Positions 33,954 to 43,397 of a stretch of DNA of 64,000 bases are shown piece by piece; position 1 is the stretch's first letter; every line of letters starts with the position of its first letter. The translations under genes and the position numbers were made by a program. Below the pieces are notes generated by a model. That model was not told the origin of the DNA. It saw only the letters and a list, made by a program, of their open reading frames with translations, and searched no databases. The DNA is from Pseudomonas alcaligenes (GTDB lineage: Bacteria > Pseudomonadota > Gammaproteobacteria > Pseudomonadales > Pseudomonadaceae): assembly GCF_014490745.1 (NCBI RefSeq), contig NZ_LZEU01000001.1, positions 3,437,501-3,501,500 of the forward strand, read 5' to 3'.

Positions 33954-34266
33954 CGCCGAGCCCCGCCATGCCCTCGGGCAGGGTCAGGCGAATGCGCCGC
34001 CCGACCTCCTCCAGCTCGCCGGGGCTGAGGCTGCCATTGGCATCCGGCAGGCGCCAGAACTGCTCGGGATCGCCGAGCACGGCGGCGGCCATGCGGTCGA
34101 TGCGGTCGCCCTCGACGATGCGGTATTCCTGCAGGGTGACGAAGCGCCCTGGGTCGGGCACGAAGCGCCGGCGCAGGAACACCACGCGGCGTCCCTCGGG
34201 GGTGACCCGCTCGGCCGTCTCGCTGCCGTGGTAGCGGCTGTTGGGGGGGAAGCGATCAATGCTCAT
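33946..34266 (-). CDS. eCIS LysM-like small tail protein
   Basis: The 106-residue protein has a LysM-like core (YRIVEGDRIDRMAAAVLGDPEQFWRLPDANG, about residues 48-78), comparable to phage tail protein X/gp53-type adaptors that sit between tube base and hub. A basic N-terminal strand region precedes it. It lies between the tube-type CIS protein and gpD, the usual eCIS order. Confidence 0.83.
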   Translation of the reverse strand: MSIDRFPPNSRYHGSETAERVTPEGRRVVFLRRRFVPDPGRFVTLQEYRIVEGDRIDRMAAAVLGDPEQFWRLPDANGSLSPGELEEVGRRIRLTLPEGMAGLGDA

Positions 34267-34295
34267 GGCACACTCCTTGGCAAGGATTCATCGGT

Positions 34296-34952
34296 TCAGA
34301 ACAGGCTGCCCAGGCCCAGACTGGCCAGGGTCGAGCTGGAGGCTCTGGCCGCCAGGCGTTCGCGGCTCTGGTGGTAGGCCATGTACAGATGCCCGCCCTT
34401 GTCGCCGAAGCCGAGGTCGTTGACGTTGAGCACGCGCATGCCGAGGCTGATGCGCGCGCGAATCGGATTGAGGCTGGCGTCGAAGGCTTCCTCGACTATG
34501 GCGAAGTCGGTGATGCGCACCGGCACCACCCGCGAGCGGCTCCACACGAACAGCGGCAGCGGTGCCTGCACCGGGACTATCTCCAGGGTGCCGGCATTGG
34601 CCAGCTGGTTGTTGCGAATCAGCGCGCCGCTGTCCGGGTAGACGATGGTCTCCAGGGCAGCCAGCTGCGGGTGCAGGCCCACCTCCACGGCCGTACGGTG
34701 CTGATCGGGGAATTCCAGCTGGTCGGTGGCATCGATCTCGGCGTCCAGCTTGATGGTTTCGATCGGCGGCCCCTTGAGGCGCAGCGGCTCGCTCAGCGCC
34801 GCGCTGCCGCCGACGCTCTGCGGCTGCAGGCTGCGGCTCAGGCTGTCCGGGTTGTACTGCAGGGCGATCACCCGCTGCACCGCGCCGCTGGCGGGGTCGA
34901 TGAGGATGATGCCGCCCTTGAGTACCTTGGGCGATTGGCTGAAACCGGTCAT
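34296..34952 (-). CDS. eCIS tube-initiator protein (CIS_tube/Pvc7-like)
   Basis: The 218-residue protein starts with GGIILIDPASGAVQRVIALQYNPDSLSRSLQPQ and contains PPIETIKLDAEIDATDQLEFPD and LFVWSRSRVVPVRITDFAIVEEAFDASLNPIRARISLGMRVL. These are the conserved blocks of CIS tube/baseplate-adaptor proteins that follow a LysM partner. It probably forms the first ring joining the hub to the inner tube. The start overlaps the DUF4157 gene stop (ATGA). Confidence 0.85.
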   Translation of the reverse strand: MTGFSQSPKVLKGGIILIDPASGAVQRVIALQYNPDSLSRSLQPQSVGGSAALSEPLRLKGPPIETIKLDAEIDATDQLEFPDQHRTAVEVGLHPQLAALETIVYPDSGALIRNNQLANAGTLEIVPVQAPLPLFVWSRSRVVPVRITDFAIVEEAFDASLNPIRARISLGMRVLNVNDLGFGDKGGHLYMAYHQSRERLAARASSSTLASLGLGSLF

Positions 34953-37900
34953 GTCTCACGCTCCTCGGTCTTGGCCTTGCCGAACAGGTTGCCCAGCATG
35001 TCGCTGGGGCTGAGGCTGAGTTCCGCCGGTTCCGGTTTGATGTCGGACAGCTTGGGCATACGGAAACCGTCGACACTGTCGTAGTGCAGCGGCATGCGCA
35101 CACCCAGGCTGAGGCCGGTGTCGAACTTGCCGCCGAGCAGTTCCCAGGTTTTCTCGGTGCGTACCTTGAACTTCCACACCCCGGCCTCGGCATACACCCG
35201 TGCATTGAGCTTGGCGGCCAGGACGATGCTGGCGCCGATGTAGGCGCTGGCGTCGACGCTGAACTTGTCCTTGGCGTAGGCGATCTCGCCGCCCAGCTCG
35301 GCCTTGCCCTCCAGACCGGCACTGACCTCGACGTTGAGGCCGCCACCGACCTCGGCGATGTAGGCGTCGATCACCACATCGGCGCCGACCTTGCCGCGGA
35401 TACCGCCGCCGGCCGGAATACTGGCCTTGGCCTTGAGGTTGAAGCTGAAGTCGGGGTTGTCCTCGAACGGGCTGAAGCGCACCGAGGCCTTGACCCCGGT
35501 GAGCACGCCGGGGCCGACGTAGTAGTAGTAACCGAGACTGCCCCACAGCTTGACCTTGAGGCCGATGGGGCCGATGGAAGCGCCGGGAATCGGGATGCTG
35601 CCCGAGGCCTTGAAGATGGTGTTGTCCTCTTCCTTCTCGGGGAAGCGGCGAAACAGCTGGATGTCGGGGAAGCTCAGCTCGCCGTCGAAGGTGATCTTCT
35701 GGTTCTCGTCCACGGTGATGCCGGCGGTGGCTACCAGATCCTTCTTGATTTCGTAGGACAGCTTGCCCTTGCCGGTGATCTTCTCGTTGGGGTGCAGCTC
35801 GACGACGATATTGCCCTTGGCCCGGCCCTTCTCGATCTTGATGTCACCCTTGCCGTAGATCTTCTCCTTACCTTCCTTGTTCTCGTAGGTGGCATCCACC
35901 GTGCCATCCAGCCCGGAGAAGGCGAAGCCGGCCTTACCCTTGGCCACGAACAGCTCGCCGTCGTACCACAGGCTGGCCTCGATAGGTTTTAGGTAAGGGC
36001 TCTTGACCTTGATCTTGCCGCGCCCCTGGAACACCCATTTGCTCTTGGTGTAGTTGAGCTCCAGGCTCGCCTCGTTGCCGCCGGGAAGATCCAGATTGAC
36101 CTTGCCACTGGCGTCGATCTTGCCGGCCTTGAAGAACACGTCGACGGCGCCGCTCTTCACGTAGGGCAGCTTCATCTGACTGGATTCGATGTGCGCCCCG
36201 CCGCTCCACTCGCCGCCCTGGTATTTCACTTCGCCCTTGGCCTGATCCACCCCCGGCAGGTAGACGAACAGGTCTCCCTTGAGCACCAGCCCGGCCGCAT
36301 CGGCGGAAGCGGTGAGCTTGAGGTCGGCCAACTTCTTGGCACCACCGAATTCGAAGCCCAGGGTGCCCACCGGTTTGAAGGTCGGCGCCAACTCCAGGGC
36401 GATGCTCGCCTCGGTGACCTTCACCCCAGGGAACGGCGGCTTGATCTTGTCCTTATCGATGCTCTTGGTGACGCGGAAGCTGTTGGCATCCATGGCCACG
36501 GTGAGCGTCGGCAGCAGCGGGATGCTCGGTTTGATCGTGCCCTCGGCGACTATGCCGTTGGCATCGGCGCTGAAACTGGTGAACTGGCCGGGGCTGAGCT
36601 TGGTGTACTCGAACTTGATCGGCGCGGCCGGCTTGCCCTTGGGCAGCAGCAGCGCGCGATCCGGGCCAATGCCCATCATCAGGTCGGCGCCCTTGTTGGG
36701 CTTGAGGTTCATGATCTCGCCATCGATGCTGGCGCGGATCTTGTCGCGGCCCTTGCCCGACTTGTCGCGCTCGAAAGAGGTCAGGGTCAGTCCCTTGATG
36801 ACCTTTGCCGCCGCCTGATTCTCGGTATAGGGCGAGCCAGCCAGGGGAATCGACTTGCTTTTGTCCGCCGGCAGCTTGAGCTTGACCGGATTACCCAGCA
36901 CCAGCAGCTCGTAGTCCACCAGCACCGCGCCGGTGGCGGCGGTGATCGACGGGTCGTTGAAGCGTTTGCCGAGCTGACAGCACAACGAACAACTGGCCGT
37001 GCCCTGCATCACCGCGCCCTTGAAGGTCAGCGATACGCGCTTGGGGCGCTTGCCCAGCGCCGTCTTGGCATCGTCGAAGGCGGCGGTGGCCAGATAACGC
37101 AGCTGTTGCTGGATCAGGTTGCCGCTGGAGCCGTTGTCTACCTTGTCCAGCACTTGCAGATTGTCGCTCTGGTTGTCGCCACCCACCTGCAGTTCCTGGA
37201 CATGGTCGATCTCGCAGGTCGGGCCCGTGGGAATCTTCGGAAACTGCGCCTCGCCACCCACTTCCGTCCAGCGCGCGTGGGCGTCCTTGCCCAGCTTGTA
37301 GCCGTATTTCGACAGCCAAGTGCGCTGCAGCGTATCGGTAGGATCGCGGGCAATGTTCTTGTAGGGCTTGGGCACCCCACCGGCCCATTCGAACGTCGCC
37401 TTCAGCGGCAGGTAGGGCTTGTTGCAATGGGCCAGCGCATAGGGCCCCTTCTGCGGTGGCAGCACCAGTTTCTCCACCTCGTAATCGGCCTGGGTCTTGC
37501 TCACCGAGCCGGTGACCTGCACTGGTACTTCGCTGCTGGTCAGGCTGAAGCTGCGGTTATAGGTGGAGGTCTCGTACTCGGCGGTAAACCCTGGCGGAGG
37601 GTCTTTCTCTTTTCCCTCAGCCACCGCGGGCGTTGCCCCGGCGGCGGTCGTGGGCGCCACTGCCGGCGTTGGCGGCGGGCCACCCGCAGTCGCCGGCTGA
37701 CGCGACAGACGCGGGCCACTCTGGCTGAGCACGCCGCTGGCCAGCGGCTGGCCGCGCATCACGCTGTCGGCGGCGAAGTCCGCCTCGCGCTCCAGCCGTT
37801 GGTAGTCCGGCCCCTGATCGGCCAGATTGCTCACCCCGGCGCGCTGCAGGCCCTGTTGCTGCACGGTGTGCGCCAGTTCGTGGGCGAGCAGGTGGCGGCC

Positions 37901-38314
37901 GCTGTCGCTGTGTGGCTGGTACTGGCCAGCGCCGAACACCACGTTGTTGCCCACCGTGTAGGCATGGGCATCGACATCGCGGGCGGAGGCCGCGGCGGCG
38001 CTGTCGTCGTGGATACGCACCGCGCCGAAATCACTGCCGAAGCGCTCTTCCATGAAGCTGCGCGTATCGGCATCCAGCGGTCGTCCGGGGCGGGTCAGGG
38101 TGTCGCCGACCGAGGCCGGCGTGCCATTCAGCGGTTGCACCGTGCCATGGCTGTGCCGTTGCAAGGTGGATTTGGCCGCACAGGTCTCGCACTCGCCGCT
38201 GCCACCTGCAGTGCCGCCACAGGCGCACTTGCGTTGCAGCAGCAGGCTGCGCGCAGCCGCCCTGGAGGCTGGCGGCTCGCGCTCAGGAGTGTGATTGAGG
38301 GCGCGTTCGGCCAT
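34949..38314 (-). CDS. DUF4157 (eCIS core domain) protein with HNH-like motif, candidate toxin cargo
   Basis: The 1121-residue product has a Cys-rich start (C30, C32, C42, C45) and then the DUF4157 domain, with RPLDADTRSFMEERFGSDFG at about 78-97 and the metalloprotease-like HELAHTVQQ at 145-153. A Pro/Ala linker spans about 208-240. A central segment has an HNH-endonuclease-like pattern: CEIDHVQEL (367-375), GGDN (378-381) and NLQVL (385-389). A long Gly/Lys-rich repetitive beta region follows (about 600-1070). DUF4157 is known as an N-terminal marker of eCIS-associated effectors. The gene is co-transcribed with structural genes, so cargo or toxin is the best inference, not shown. The residues may not suffice for nuclease activity. 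Confidence 0.8.
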   Translation of the reverse strand: MAERALNHTPEREPPASRAAARSLLLQRKCACGGTAGGSGECETCAAKSTLQRHSHGTVQPLNGTPASVGDTLTRPGRPLDADTRSFMEERFGSDFGAVRIHDDSAAAASARDVDAHAYTVGNNVVFGAGQYQPHSDSGRHLLAHELAHTVQQQGLQRAGVSNLADQGPDYQRLEREADFAADSVMRGQPLASGVLSQSGPRLSRQPATAGGPPPTPAVAPTTAAGATPAVAEGKEKDPPPGFTAEYETSTYNRSFSLTSSEVPVQVTGSVSKTQADYEVEKLVLPPQKGPYALAHCNKPYLPLKATFEWAGGVPKPYKNIARDPTDTLQRTWLSKYGYKLGKDAHARWTEVGGEAQFPKIPTGPTCEIDHVQELQVGGDNQSDNLQVLDKVDNGSSGNLIQQQLRYLATAAFDDAKTALGKRPKRVSLTFKGAVMQGTASCSLCCQLGKRFNDPSITAATGAVLVDYELLVLGNPVKLKLPADKSKSIPLAGSPYTENQAAAKVIKGLTLTSFERDKSGKGRDKIRASIDGEIMNLKPNKGADLMMGIGPDRALLLPKGKPAAPIKFEYTKLSPGQFTSFSADANGIVAEGTIKPSIPLLPTLTVAMDANSFRVTKSIDKDKIKPPFPGVKVTEASIALELAPTFKPVGTLGFEFGGAKKLADLKLTASADAAGLVLKGDLFVYLPGVDQAKGEVKYQGGEWSGGAHIESSQMKLPYVKSGAVDVFFKAGKIDASGKVNLDLPGGNEASLELNYTKSKWVFQGRGKIKVKSPYLKPIEASLWYDGELFVAKGKAGFAFSGLDGTVDATYENKEGKEKIYGKGDIKIEKGRAKGNIVVELHPNEKITGKGKLSYEIKKDLVATAGITVDENQKITFDGELSFPDIQLFRRFPEKEEDNTIFKASGSIPIPGASIGPIGLKVKLWGSLGYYYYVGPGVLTGVKASVRFSPFEDNPDFSFNLKAKASIPAGGGIRGKVGADVVIDAYIAEVGGGLNVEVSAGLEGKAELGGEIAYAKDKFSVDASAYIGASIVLAAKLNARVYAEAGVWKFKVRTEKTWELLGGKFDTGLSLGVRMPLHYDSVDGFRMPKLSDIKPEPAELSLSPSDMLGNLFGKAKTEERET

Positions 38315-38319
38315 AGCGG

Positions 38320-38589
38320 TCAGTCCCGCAACTGCTCGGCGATCAGCCGGGCCAGGCGTCGCCCGGTCAGTTCCGGGCGCTCGCCGGCCTGGCGGCGCAA
38401 CGCCGGCAGTTGCAGGCAGTCGGCCTGGAAGCCTTGTGCCGGCAGCGCCTGCAGCGTCAGCAGGCGGCCCAGCTCGCGTTCGAAGGAGCCGGCCAGGCGC
38501 GCACCGTCGCGCGGCGAGTAGCCCGGCAGGGCCAGGCTACCGATATGCAGCGACAGGCTCGGTGCGGCGGCAGGCGACGGCGCTTTCAT
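38320..38589 (-). CDS. Small conserved eCIS-associated protein
   Basis: The 89-residue product lies between the AAA+ ATPase (ATGA overlap) and the DUF4157 gene (five bases). A hydrophobic strand region (SLSLHIGSLALPGYSPRDGARLAGSFERELGRLL) precedes an Arg-rich helix. I know no function. Its place directly before the putative effector suggests a chaperone or loading role, but that is speculative. Confidence 0.65.
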   Translation of the reverse strand: MKAPSPAAAPSLSLHIGSLALPGYSPRDGARLAGSFERELGRLLTLQALPAQGFQADCLQLPALRRQAGERPELTGRRLARLIAEQLRD

Positions 38590-40478
38590 GTCCAGTCCCC
38601 CACATCGGCGGCGGACAGCGGTTTTTCCAGCTTGGCGAACTCGCTCTCGGCGGCGCTGCGCAGGTGGCGCATGGCAATCGCGCAGTCCTCGTCGGCAGCC
38701 AGGAAGGCGGCGTTCAGCGCCAGGTTGCGGATATGCCCGCCGGACAGCGACAGGCGCGCCAGCTTGCCCAGATCCAGTTGCTCCAGGGGCGTATTGCCTG
38801 GGAACACCCGCGCCCAGATGGCACCGCGGGCGTCGGCATCGGGAAACGGGAACGGCACGATGAAACGCAGGCGGCGCTGGAAGGCGCTGTCGAGGGCCTG
38901 CTTGAGGTTGCTGGTAAGGATCGCCAGGCCACGGTAGGTTTCGATGCGCTGCAGCAGGTAGCTGACTTCCAGGTTGGCGTAGCGGTCGTGGCTGTCCTTG
39001 ACCTCGCTGCGCTTGCCGAACAGCGCATCGGCCTCGTCGAACAGCAGGATCGCTCCGCTACGCTCGGCGACGTCGAACACCCGCGCCAGGTTCTTCTCGG
39101 TCTCGCCGATGTACTTGCTGACCATGGCGGCCAGGTCGATGCGGTACAGATCCAGCTGCAGCTCGTTGGCCAGCACTTCGGCGGCCAGGGTCTTGCCGGT
39201 GCCGCTGCCGCCGGCGAACAGGGCGCTGATGCCCAGGCCGCGACTGCTGCGCTCGGCAAAGCCCCACTCGCGGTAGACCCGGGTGCGCTGGCGCACCTGG
39301 GCGGCAATGCTGCGCAGGCTGGCCAGGGCGGCGTCGGGCAGTACCAGGTCGTCCCAGCCGGCATGGCTTTCCACCCGCTGGGCCAACTGCTCGAGGTCGC
39401 GCCGCGCCTCCAGGCGGCAGGCCGTCCACAGTTGCTCGGCGTCCGCCTGCGCCCCTGCGCGCCAGCTCTGGGCCAGCCGCACTATGGTGGCCGCCGGTAG
39501 CTGGAACTGTTCGGCCAGGCCGCCCAGGCGACCGTTGAGGCCGGCGGCCTGCTCGCCCAGCGCCTGCTGCCAGAGCTGCAGGCGGCTGTGCACATCGCCG
39601 CCGCGCCAGTCCACCCGCCACAGGTTGCGACGCAGGCGCAGCGAGCCCTCGCCGCTGAGCAGGATCAGGCCCTGCAGGCGCTCGAGGAATTCGCCCAGGC
39701 GCTGCGCCGCGGCAGGCTCCGGACGCTCCAGTTCGACCCACAGCAGCGCCCCACGCAGCAGCGCCTCGCGCTCCCACAGGCGGGCCAGCTGCTCGCGCTC
39801 CTGCTGCGTGCTCGGCAACTGGCCATCGTGCAGGCGGTACAGGCGCAGCTCCAGCTGCGCCGCCAGGGCACGAGCGAAAGCCTCGCCATCGCCCGCCTCG
39901 AAACGTGCGATCGGCGCCGCCGCCAGGTTCGGCGCGCCCTGCCAGTGCGCAGCGAGACGCCCGATTTCGGCATCGAACGGCGTGCTCGCGGGTACCTCCT
40001 GCGGGCGGAACCAGGGCTCCAGGCGCGGATCCGGATAACTCAGGCCGAGCACCTGGTGGAGGATGCCTTCGTCCACCACCAGGCGCGCCGACAACGGCCC
40101 GCCGGCGCCGCTCAGCTCCAGCAGGTGCCAGCGGCGCAGGCGCCCGACCGGGGTCACCGCAGCCCAGTCCGGCTCGGGCAGCAGGGCCAGGGCCAGGTCG
40201 AAGCTCAGCCAGGGCTTGTTCTCGTCGCCCTGAGCCTGGGCCAGCAGGGTACGGAAGCGCGCGTCCAGCTCCTGCGCCACCAGCAGCAACAGCACGTCCT
40301 GCTCGAAGCGGTTGAGCCCCAGGCGCTCGGCCAGGCTGGCCAGGGCCGGCGGCGCCTGCAGGTAGGTGCCGAGCGGCGTCGGCTCGCCGGCCAGGCTCTG
40401 CCCCAGGTACGCGGCGAAGGCGTCCAGGGCCTGGCCGAGCAGGCGGCGGTTGGCCGCCACATCGCGCCGCGCGCTCAT
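38586..40478 (-). CDS. eCIS AAA+ ATPase (Pvc15-like)
   Basis: The 630-residue protein has an N-terminal eCIS-specific part to about residue 380 and a C-terminal AAA+ module. Walker A is GGSGTGKT at 423-430, Walker B is AILLFDEAD at 476-484 and sensor 1 is ILTSN; arginine-finger candidates lie in FQRRLRF. All contractile injection systems of the Afp/PVC kind encode such an ATPase. It is thought to aid assembly or cargo loading rather than sheath recycling as ClpV does, so this is not a type VI system ATPase. Confidence 0.9.
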   Translation of the reverse strand: MSARRDVAANRRLLGQALDAFAAYLGQSLAGEPTPLGTYLQAPPALASLAERLGLNRFEQDVLLLLVAQELDARFRTLLAQAQGDENKPWLSFDLALALLPEPDWAAVTPVGRLRRWHLLELSGAGGPLSARLVVDEGILHQVLGLSYPDPRLEPWFRPQEVPASTPFDAEIGRLAAHWQGAPNLAAAPIARFEAGDGEAFARALAAQLELRLYRLHDGQLPSTQQEREQLARLWEREALLRGALLWVELERPEPAAAQRLGEFLERLQGLILLSGEGSLRLRRNLWRVDWRGGDVHSRLQLWQQALGEQAAGLNGRLGGLAEQFQLPAATIVRLAQSWRAGAQADAEQLWTACRLEARRDLEQLAQRVESHAGWDDLVLPDAALASLRSIAAQVRQRTRVYREWGFAERSSRGLGISALFAGGSGTGKTLAAEVLANELQLDLYRIDLAAMVSKYIGETEKNLARVFDVAERSGAILLFDEADALFGKRSEVKDSHDRYANLEVSYLLQRIETYRGLAILTSNLKQALDSAFQRRLRFIVPFPFPDADARGAIWARVFPGNTPLEQLDLGKLARLSLSGGHIRNLALNAAFLAADEDCAIAMRHLRSAAESEFAKLEKPLSAADVGDWT

Positions 40479-41800
40479 GGCGTCAGCTCCGGCCCGCTGA
40501 AGCGGCCATCGGTACCGAGCAGCAGCGGGCTGATCCCGGCGTCCACCTGCACCCGTGCCAGGTAGCTGCCCTGGGCCACGTGGCGAAACTCGACCACCAC
40601 CTCGGCCGTGCTCTCGGCCGGCGCGAGGATGCCGTTGCCGTCACTGGCGCTGAAACTGTAGGCCCGGGCCGGACGCCCGGCCGGCGGGTTCTTCTCGTTG
40701 AGCAGCAGGCGCACGCGCTGGCGGCTGCCGACCCGCGGCACGCAGCCGATGCGCACCGCACCGCTGCAGTAGGTGACGCCATCCACCAGGGTGCTGGTGA
40801 CGCCGGGCTCGACGCTGAAAGTGGCCTCGGGGTTGAGCACGAAGGCCGCCAGGTTGGACTCCTGGCCGCCATGGGGCTGTGGCGGCGTGCCCATATGTTG
40901 CGGATGCACCAGCTGCAGGGTGCACACCCCGGCGCGCAGGCTCTCGGGAATGCCCGGTGGCGCCGGCAGGTTGAAGGTGAAGCTCAGCTCGCCCTGCTCC
41001 AGCTGCTGCACCGCGGCGGCGAAGTCCTCGCCATTGACCAGCAGGCTGAGCGACTGCGCGGCCAGGTTGGCGCCGCTGACGCGCACCCCGGCACTTGGCA
41101 GGATCGGCGCGCTGGCGCCCGCGACGGCCTCGACGCGATCCAGCCGCGGCGCGCGCAGGGGCACCACGTAGAGATTGCGCGCCAGCACCGGCAAGCTGGG
41201 CCGCTGGCTCTTCTGCGACTGTTGCAGCAGCACGCTGACCATGTAGGCAGCGCTGGGCCGCGCCGGGGTCTGCAGGGCGCTCCAGATGCGCGAGACCTCG
41301 TCGGTGGTGTGGTTGAGCGGGGTGATGCGCAGCTGCTCGATCTGCTCGGCGAGCCCGGCCAGCTCCAGCTCCTTGGGCAGGTTGGTCTTGCCCGGCCCCG
41401 GCTTCAGCGCCTCGCGGATGGCCGCGCGACCGAGGCCGGGAGTGTCGTGGAGAATCTGCATGGCAGCGCCGAGCAGCACCTCGGCATGGAAGTCCTTGGC
41501 CCCGTAGGCCGACACCAGGAAGTGCAGATCCAGGGCCAGCGCCGGGTTGGCCGTGCGCTCGCCGCGCGCGTCGCGGCTGGGCAGGTCGAGGTTGACCCAG
41601 CCGGGGTTGCGCGTCTGGTTGTAGAGGAACAGGTTGAGCTGGCTGTCGCCGGCATCCGCGGCGATGCGCTCGGGCGGGATGCAGGTGACGTTCAACGTGG
41701 TGGCGCTCAGCACGTCATCCAGCTTGAGCGCGACGAAGCCGTTCTGCAGCAGTTGCTGCAATACCGCGGCGGTGGCGGCGATGCCCAGGGCCGTGCTCAT
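40475..41800 (-). CDS. eCIS DUF4255 protein, tail terminator Pvc16-like
   Basis: The 441-residue protein has an N-terminal DUF4255 (Pvc16_N) domain at about residues 5-190: VLQQLLQNGFVALKLDDVLSATTLNVTCIPPERI, LNLFLYNQTRNPGWVNLDLPSRD and ALDLHFLVSAYGAKDFHAEVLLGAAMQILHDTP. Two beta-sandwich or Ig-like domains complete it. DUF4255 proteins cap the distal end of tube and sheath. The true start is the ATG at 41800, overlapping the preceding proline-rich gene stop; the longer open frame to 42418 is rejected. Confidence 0.87.
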   Translation of the reverse strand: MSTALGIAATAAVLQQLLQNGFVALKLDDVLSATTLNVTCIPPERIAADAGDSQLNLFLYNQTRNPGWVNLDLPSRDARGERTANPALALDLHFLVSAYGAKDFHAEVLLGAAMQILHDTPGLGRAAIREALKPGPGKTNLPKELELAGLAEQIEQLRITPLNHTTDEVSRIWSALQTPARPSAAYMVSVLLQQSQKSQRPSLPVLARNLYVVPLRAPRLDRVEAVAGASAPILPSAGVRVSGANLAAQSLSLLVNGEDFAAAVQQLEQGELSFTFNLPAPPGIPESLRAGVCTLQLVHPQHMGTPPQPHGGQESNLAAFVLNPEATFSVEPGVTSTLVDGVTYCSGAVRIGCVPRVGSRQRVRLLLNEKNPPAGRPARAYSFSASDGNGILAPAESTAEVVVEFRHVAQGSYLARVQVDAGISPLLLGTDGRFSGPELTP

Positions 41801-42603
41801 CCGCGCCCTCCCCGGCCCTGCTCGGGCCTGCTGCGTTCCTGCAGATAGGCTTCCAGGCTCTGCGCCGGCGCCCGCCGTGGAGCCTCGGCAACAGGTGCCG
41901 GCGCAGCCGGGGTGGACGCCGGCAGCACCTCGATGCGACCGATGCTGATCTCCACCCGCGGCGGCGCCGTGAAGTTCTGCGGCTGCACGGTCGGTGCCTG
42001 GGCGGCTACGGCCGAGGGCGCCGGCTGAACACTGCGCACGGCGGGCTCGTCCGGAAGCAGGCGCTCGACCTGGCGCTCGATGCGTTCGCGGCTCAGGGCC
42101 TGCTGTTCCGGCCGTTCGGCTGGACGCAGCGGCAGCGCCTCGTGCCGCGGCGTGACGCCCGGCTCGGCCGCCAACCGAAGTGCCGGCGCCACCACAGAGT
42201 CCACCGGCAATGCAGGCTGCACGGCTGACAAGGGTTCCACCGGAATCCGGACGACGACAGGTGCCTGCGTCTCGCGCAGCGACGGCAGCGGTTGCTGGGA
42301 CTCGGGCTCCGCTACGGCTGCCGGGCGTACGGCCGGGCCGGCTTCGAGCGGTGCTGGCGGCAGTGCGGCGGCGCTGAGCACGGATCGCGACGGCGGCGTC
42401 ACGACCGGCTCCTGCCACTGCAGCGGCGGGCTGGCCGGCCCCCTGGGCGCAGGGTTGTCCGCTGGCGAGGGGGCCTCGCCCGGCTCGCCCAACACCGGCT
42501 CGCCGGCCGGCAGCGCGGCGCTCTCGAAGCGCGACGGCAGGCGCGGATGGATGGCCGCGGGTTGCAGGGCGCGGCGCGCCAGCTGGCTGAGGAAGTCGCT
42601 CAT
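41797..42603 (-). CDS. Proline/alanine-rich eCIS-associated protein
   Basis: The 268-residue product is low-complexity and Pro/Ala/Val-rich over residues 30-225. Its conserved C-terminus (PRVEISIGRIEVLPA, then QSLEAYLQERSRPEQGRGG) recurs as a short protein in other eCIS clusters. The N-terminus MSDFLSQLARRALQP may be a helix that contacts a partner. It overlaps both neighbours by four bases. A flexible adaptor or assembly factor is the likely role; no enzyme motif is visible. Confidence 0.7.
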   Translation of the reverse strand: MSDFLSQLARRALQPAAIHPRLPSRFESAALPAGEPVLGEPGEAPSPADNPAPRGPASPPLQWQEPVVTPPSRSVLSAAALPPAPLEAGPAVRPAAVAEPESQQPLPSLRETQAPVVVRIPVEPLSAVQPALPVDSVVAPALRLAAEPGVTPRHEALPLRPAERPEQQALSRERIERQVERLLPDEPAVRSVQPAPSAVAAQAPTVQPQNFTAPPRVEISIGRIEVLPASTPAAPAPVAEAPRRAPAQSLEAYLQERSRPEQGRGGRG

Positions 42604-43328
42604 GCCAGCACCCGGCTCAGGTAACGGGCGCGGCGCGCCGGGCTGAGGGCGAGAATCTGCGCTTCGCTCCAGCCATAGGCCTGGGCCAGCAGATGCACCT
42701 GGTCGAACTGGCGCTCGGCCCAGTCGCCCAGGCGTTCAAGTAGAAAGGCGCCGATGTCGAAGCACTCCTGCCACTGCCCGGCGCAGGCCGGGCAGCTCAG
42801 GGCCAGTTCGGTCAGCGCCTGTGGATCGGCCGCCGCCATGGCTTCGGCCAGGGCCTCGAACAGGGCTTCGGGGCATTGCTCCGGCACTACCGGCGTCTGC
42901 CCATGCAGCAGCTGCAGCACGCAGCGTTGCAGCAGCAGGGTGCGCGCCTGGCCTGGTGAGCCGGCCTGGGCGGCGCCGGCCAGGTCGCGACTGTCCGGCA
43001 GGCGGTAGGCGACGTGGTAGCCCTGCCATTCCAGGCTCAGCTGTGCGGGCAGTGCCGGGCTGGGCAGGCGCAGGCTGCGGCTGTCCAGCTCCAGTTCGAG
43101 GCGTTCGCCACAGTGCGGGCAACGGGCCACGGCCTGCAGCTGGTTGCCGAACAAGGCGCCGTAGACATCCAGCAGAGCGGCATCGCGCTGACCCAGCGGC
43201 AATCGCTCGGCCGCCGCCTGGCCCTCGTCCAGCAGGGGCGCCAGCACGGCGCAGGGCTGCAGGGCCGCGGGCAAGGCACGGCTGCTTTCCCAGCTGTGCA
43301 ACCAGGTAATGGTATCGAGTGTGGCCAC
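42600..43328 (-). CDS. eCIS T4-type baseplate protein (gp26-like chaperone)
   Basis: The 242-residue protein resembles T4-baseplate family members. Two CxxC pairs, CPHC at 70-73 and CPAC at 179-182, probably form a zinc site, and the C-terminus has DQVHLLAQAYGWSEAQILALSPARRARYL, the family's closing helix. Start is the GTG at 43328 with a GGGAG site. It follows the tube gene, the typical eCIS order, and may aid baseplate assembly. Confidence 0.82.
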   Translation of the reverse strand: MATLDTITWLHSWESSRALPAALQPCAVLAPLLDEGQAAAERLPLGQRDAALLDVYGALFGNQLQAVARCPHCGERLELELDSRSLRLPSPALPAQLSLEWQGYHVAYRLPDSRDLAGAAQAGSPGQARTLLLQRCVLQLLHGQTPVVPEQCPEALFEALAEAMAAADPQALTELALSCPACAGQWQECFDIGAFLLERLGDWAERQFDQVHLLAQAYGWSEAQILALSPARRARYLSRVLA

Positions 43329-43397
43329 GCTGAACGCTCTCCCTGCGAACCCTGGCGCCTCAGCGGCGCCGCGCTACTGCACCGGCGAACCCCTGCA

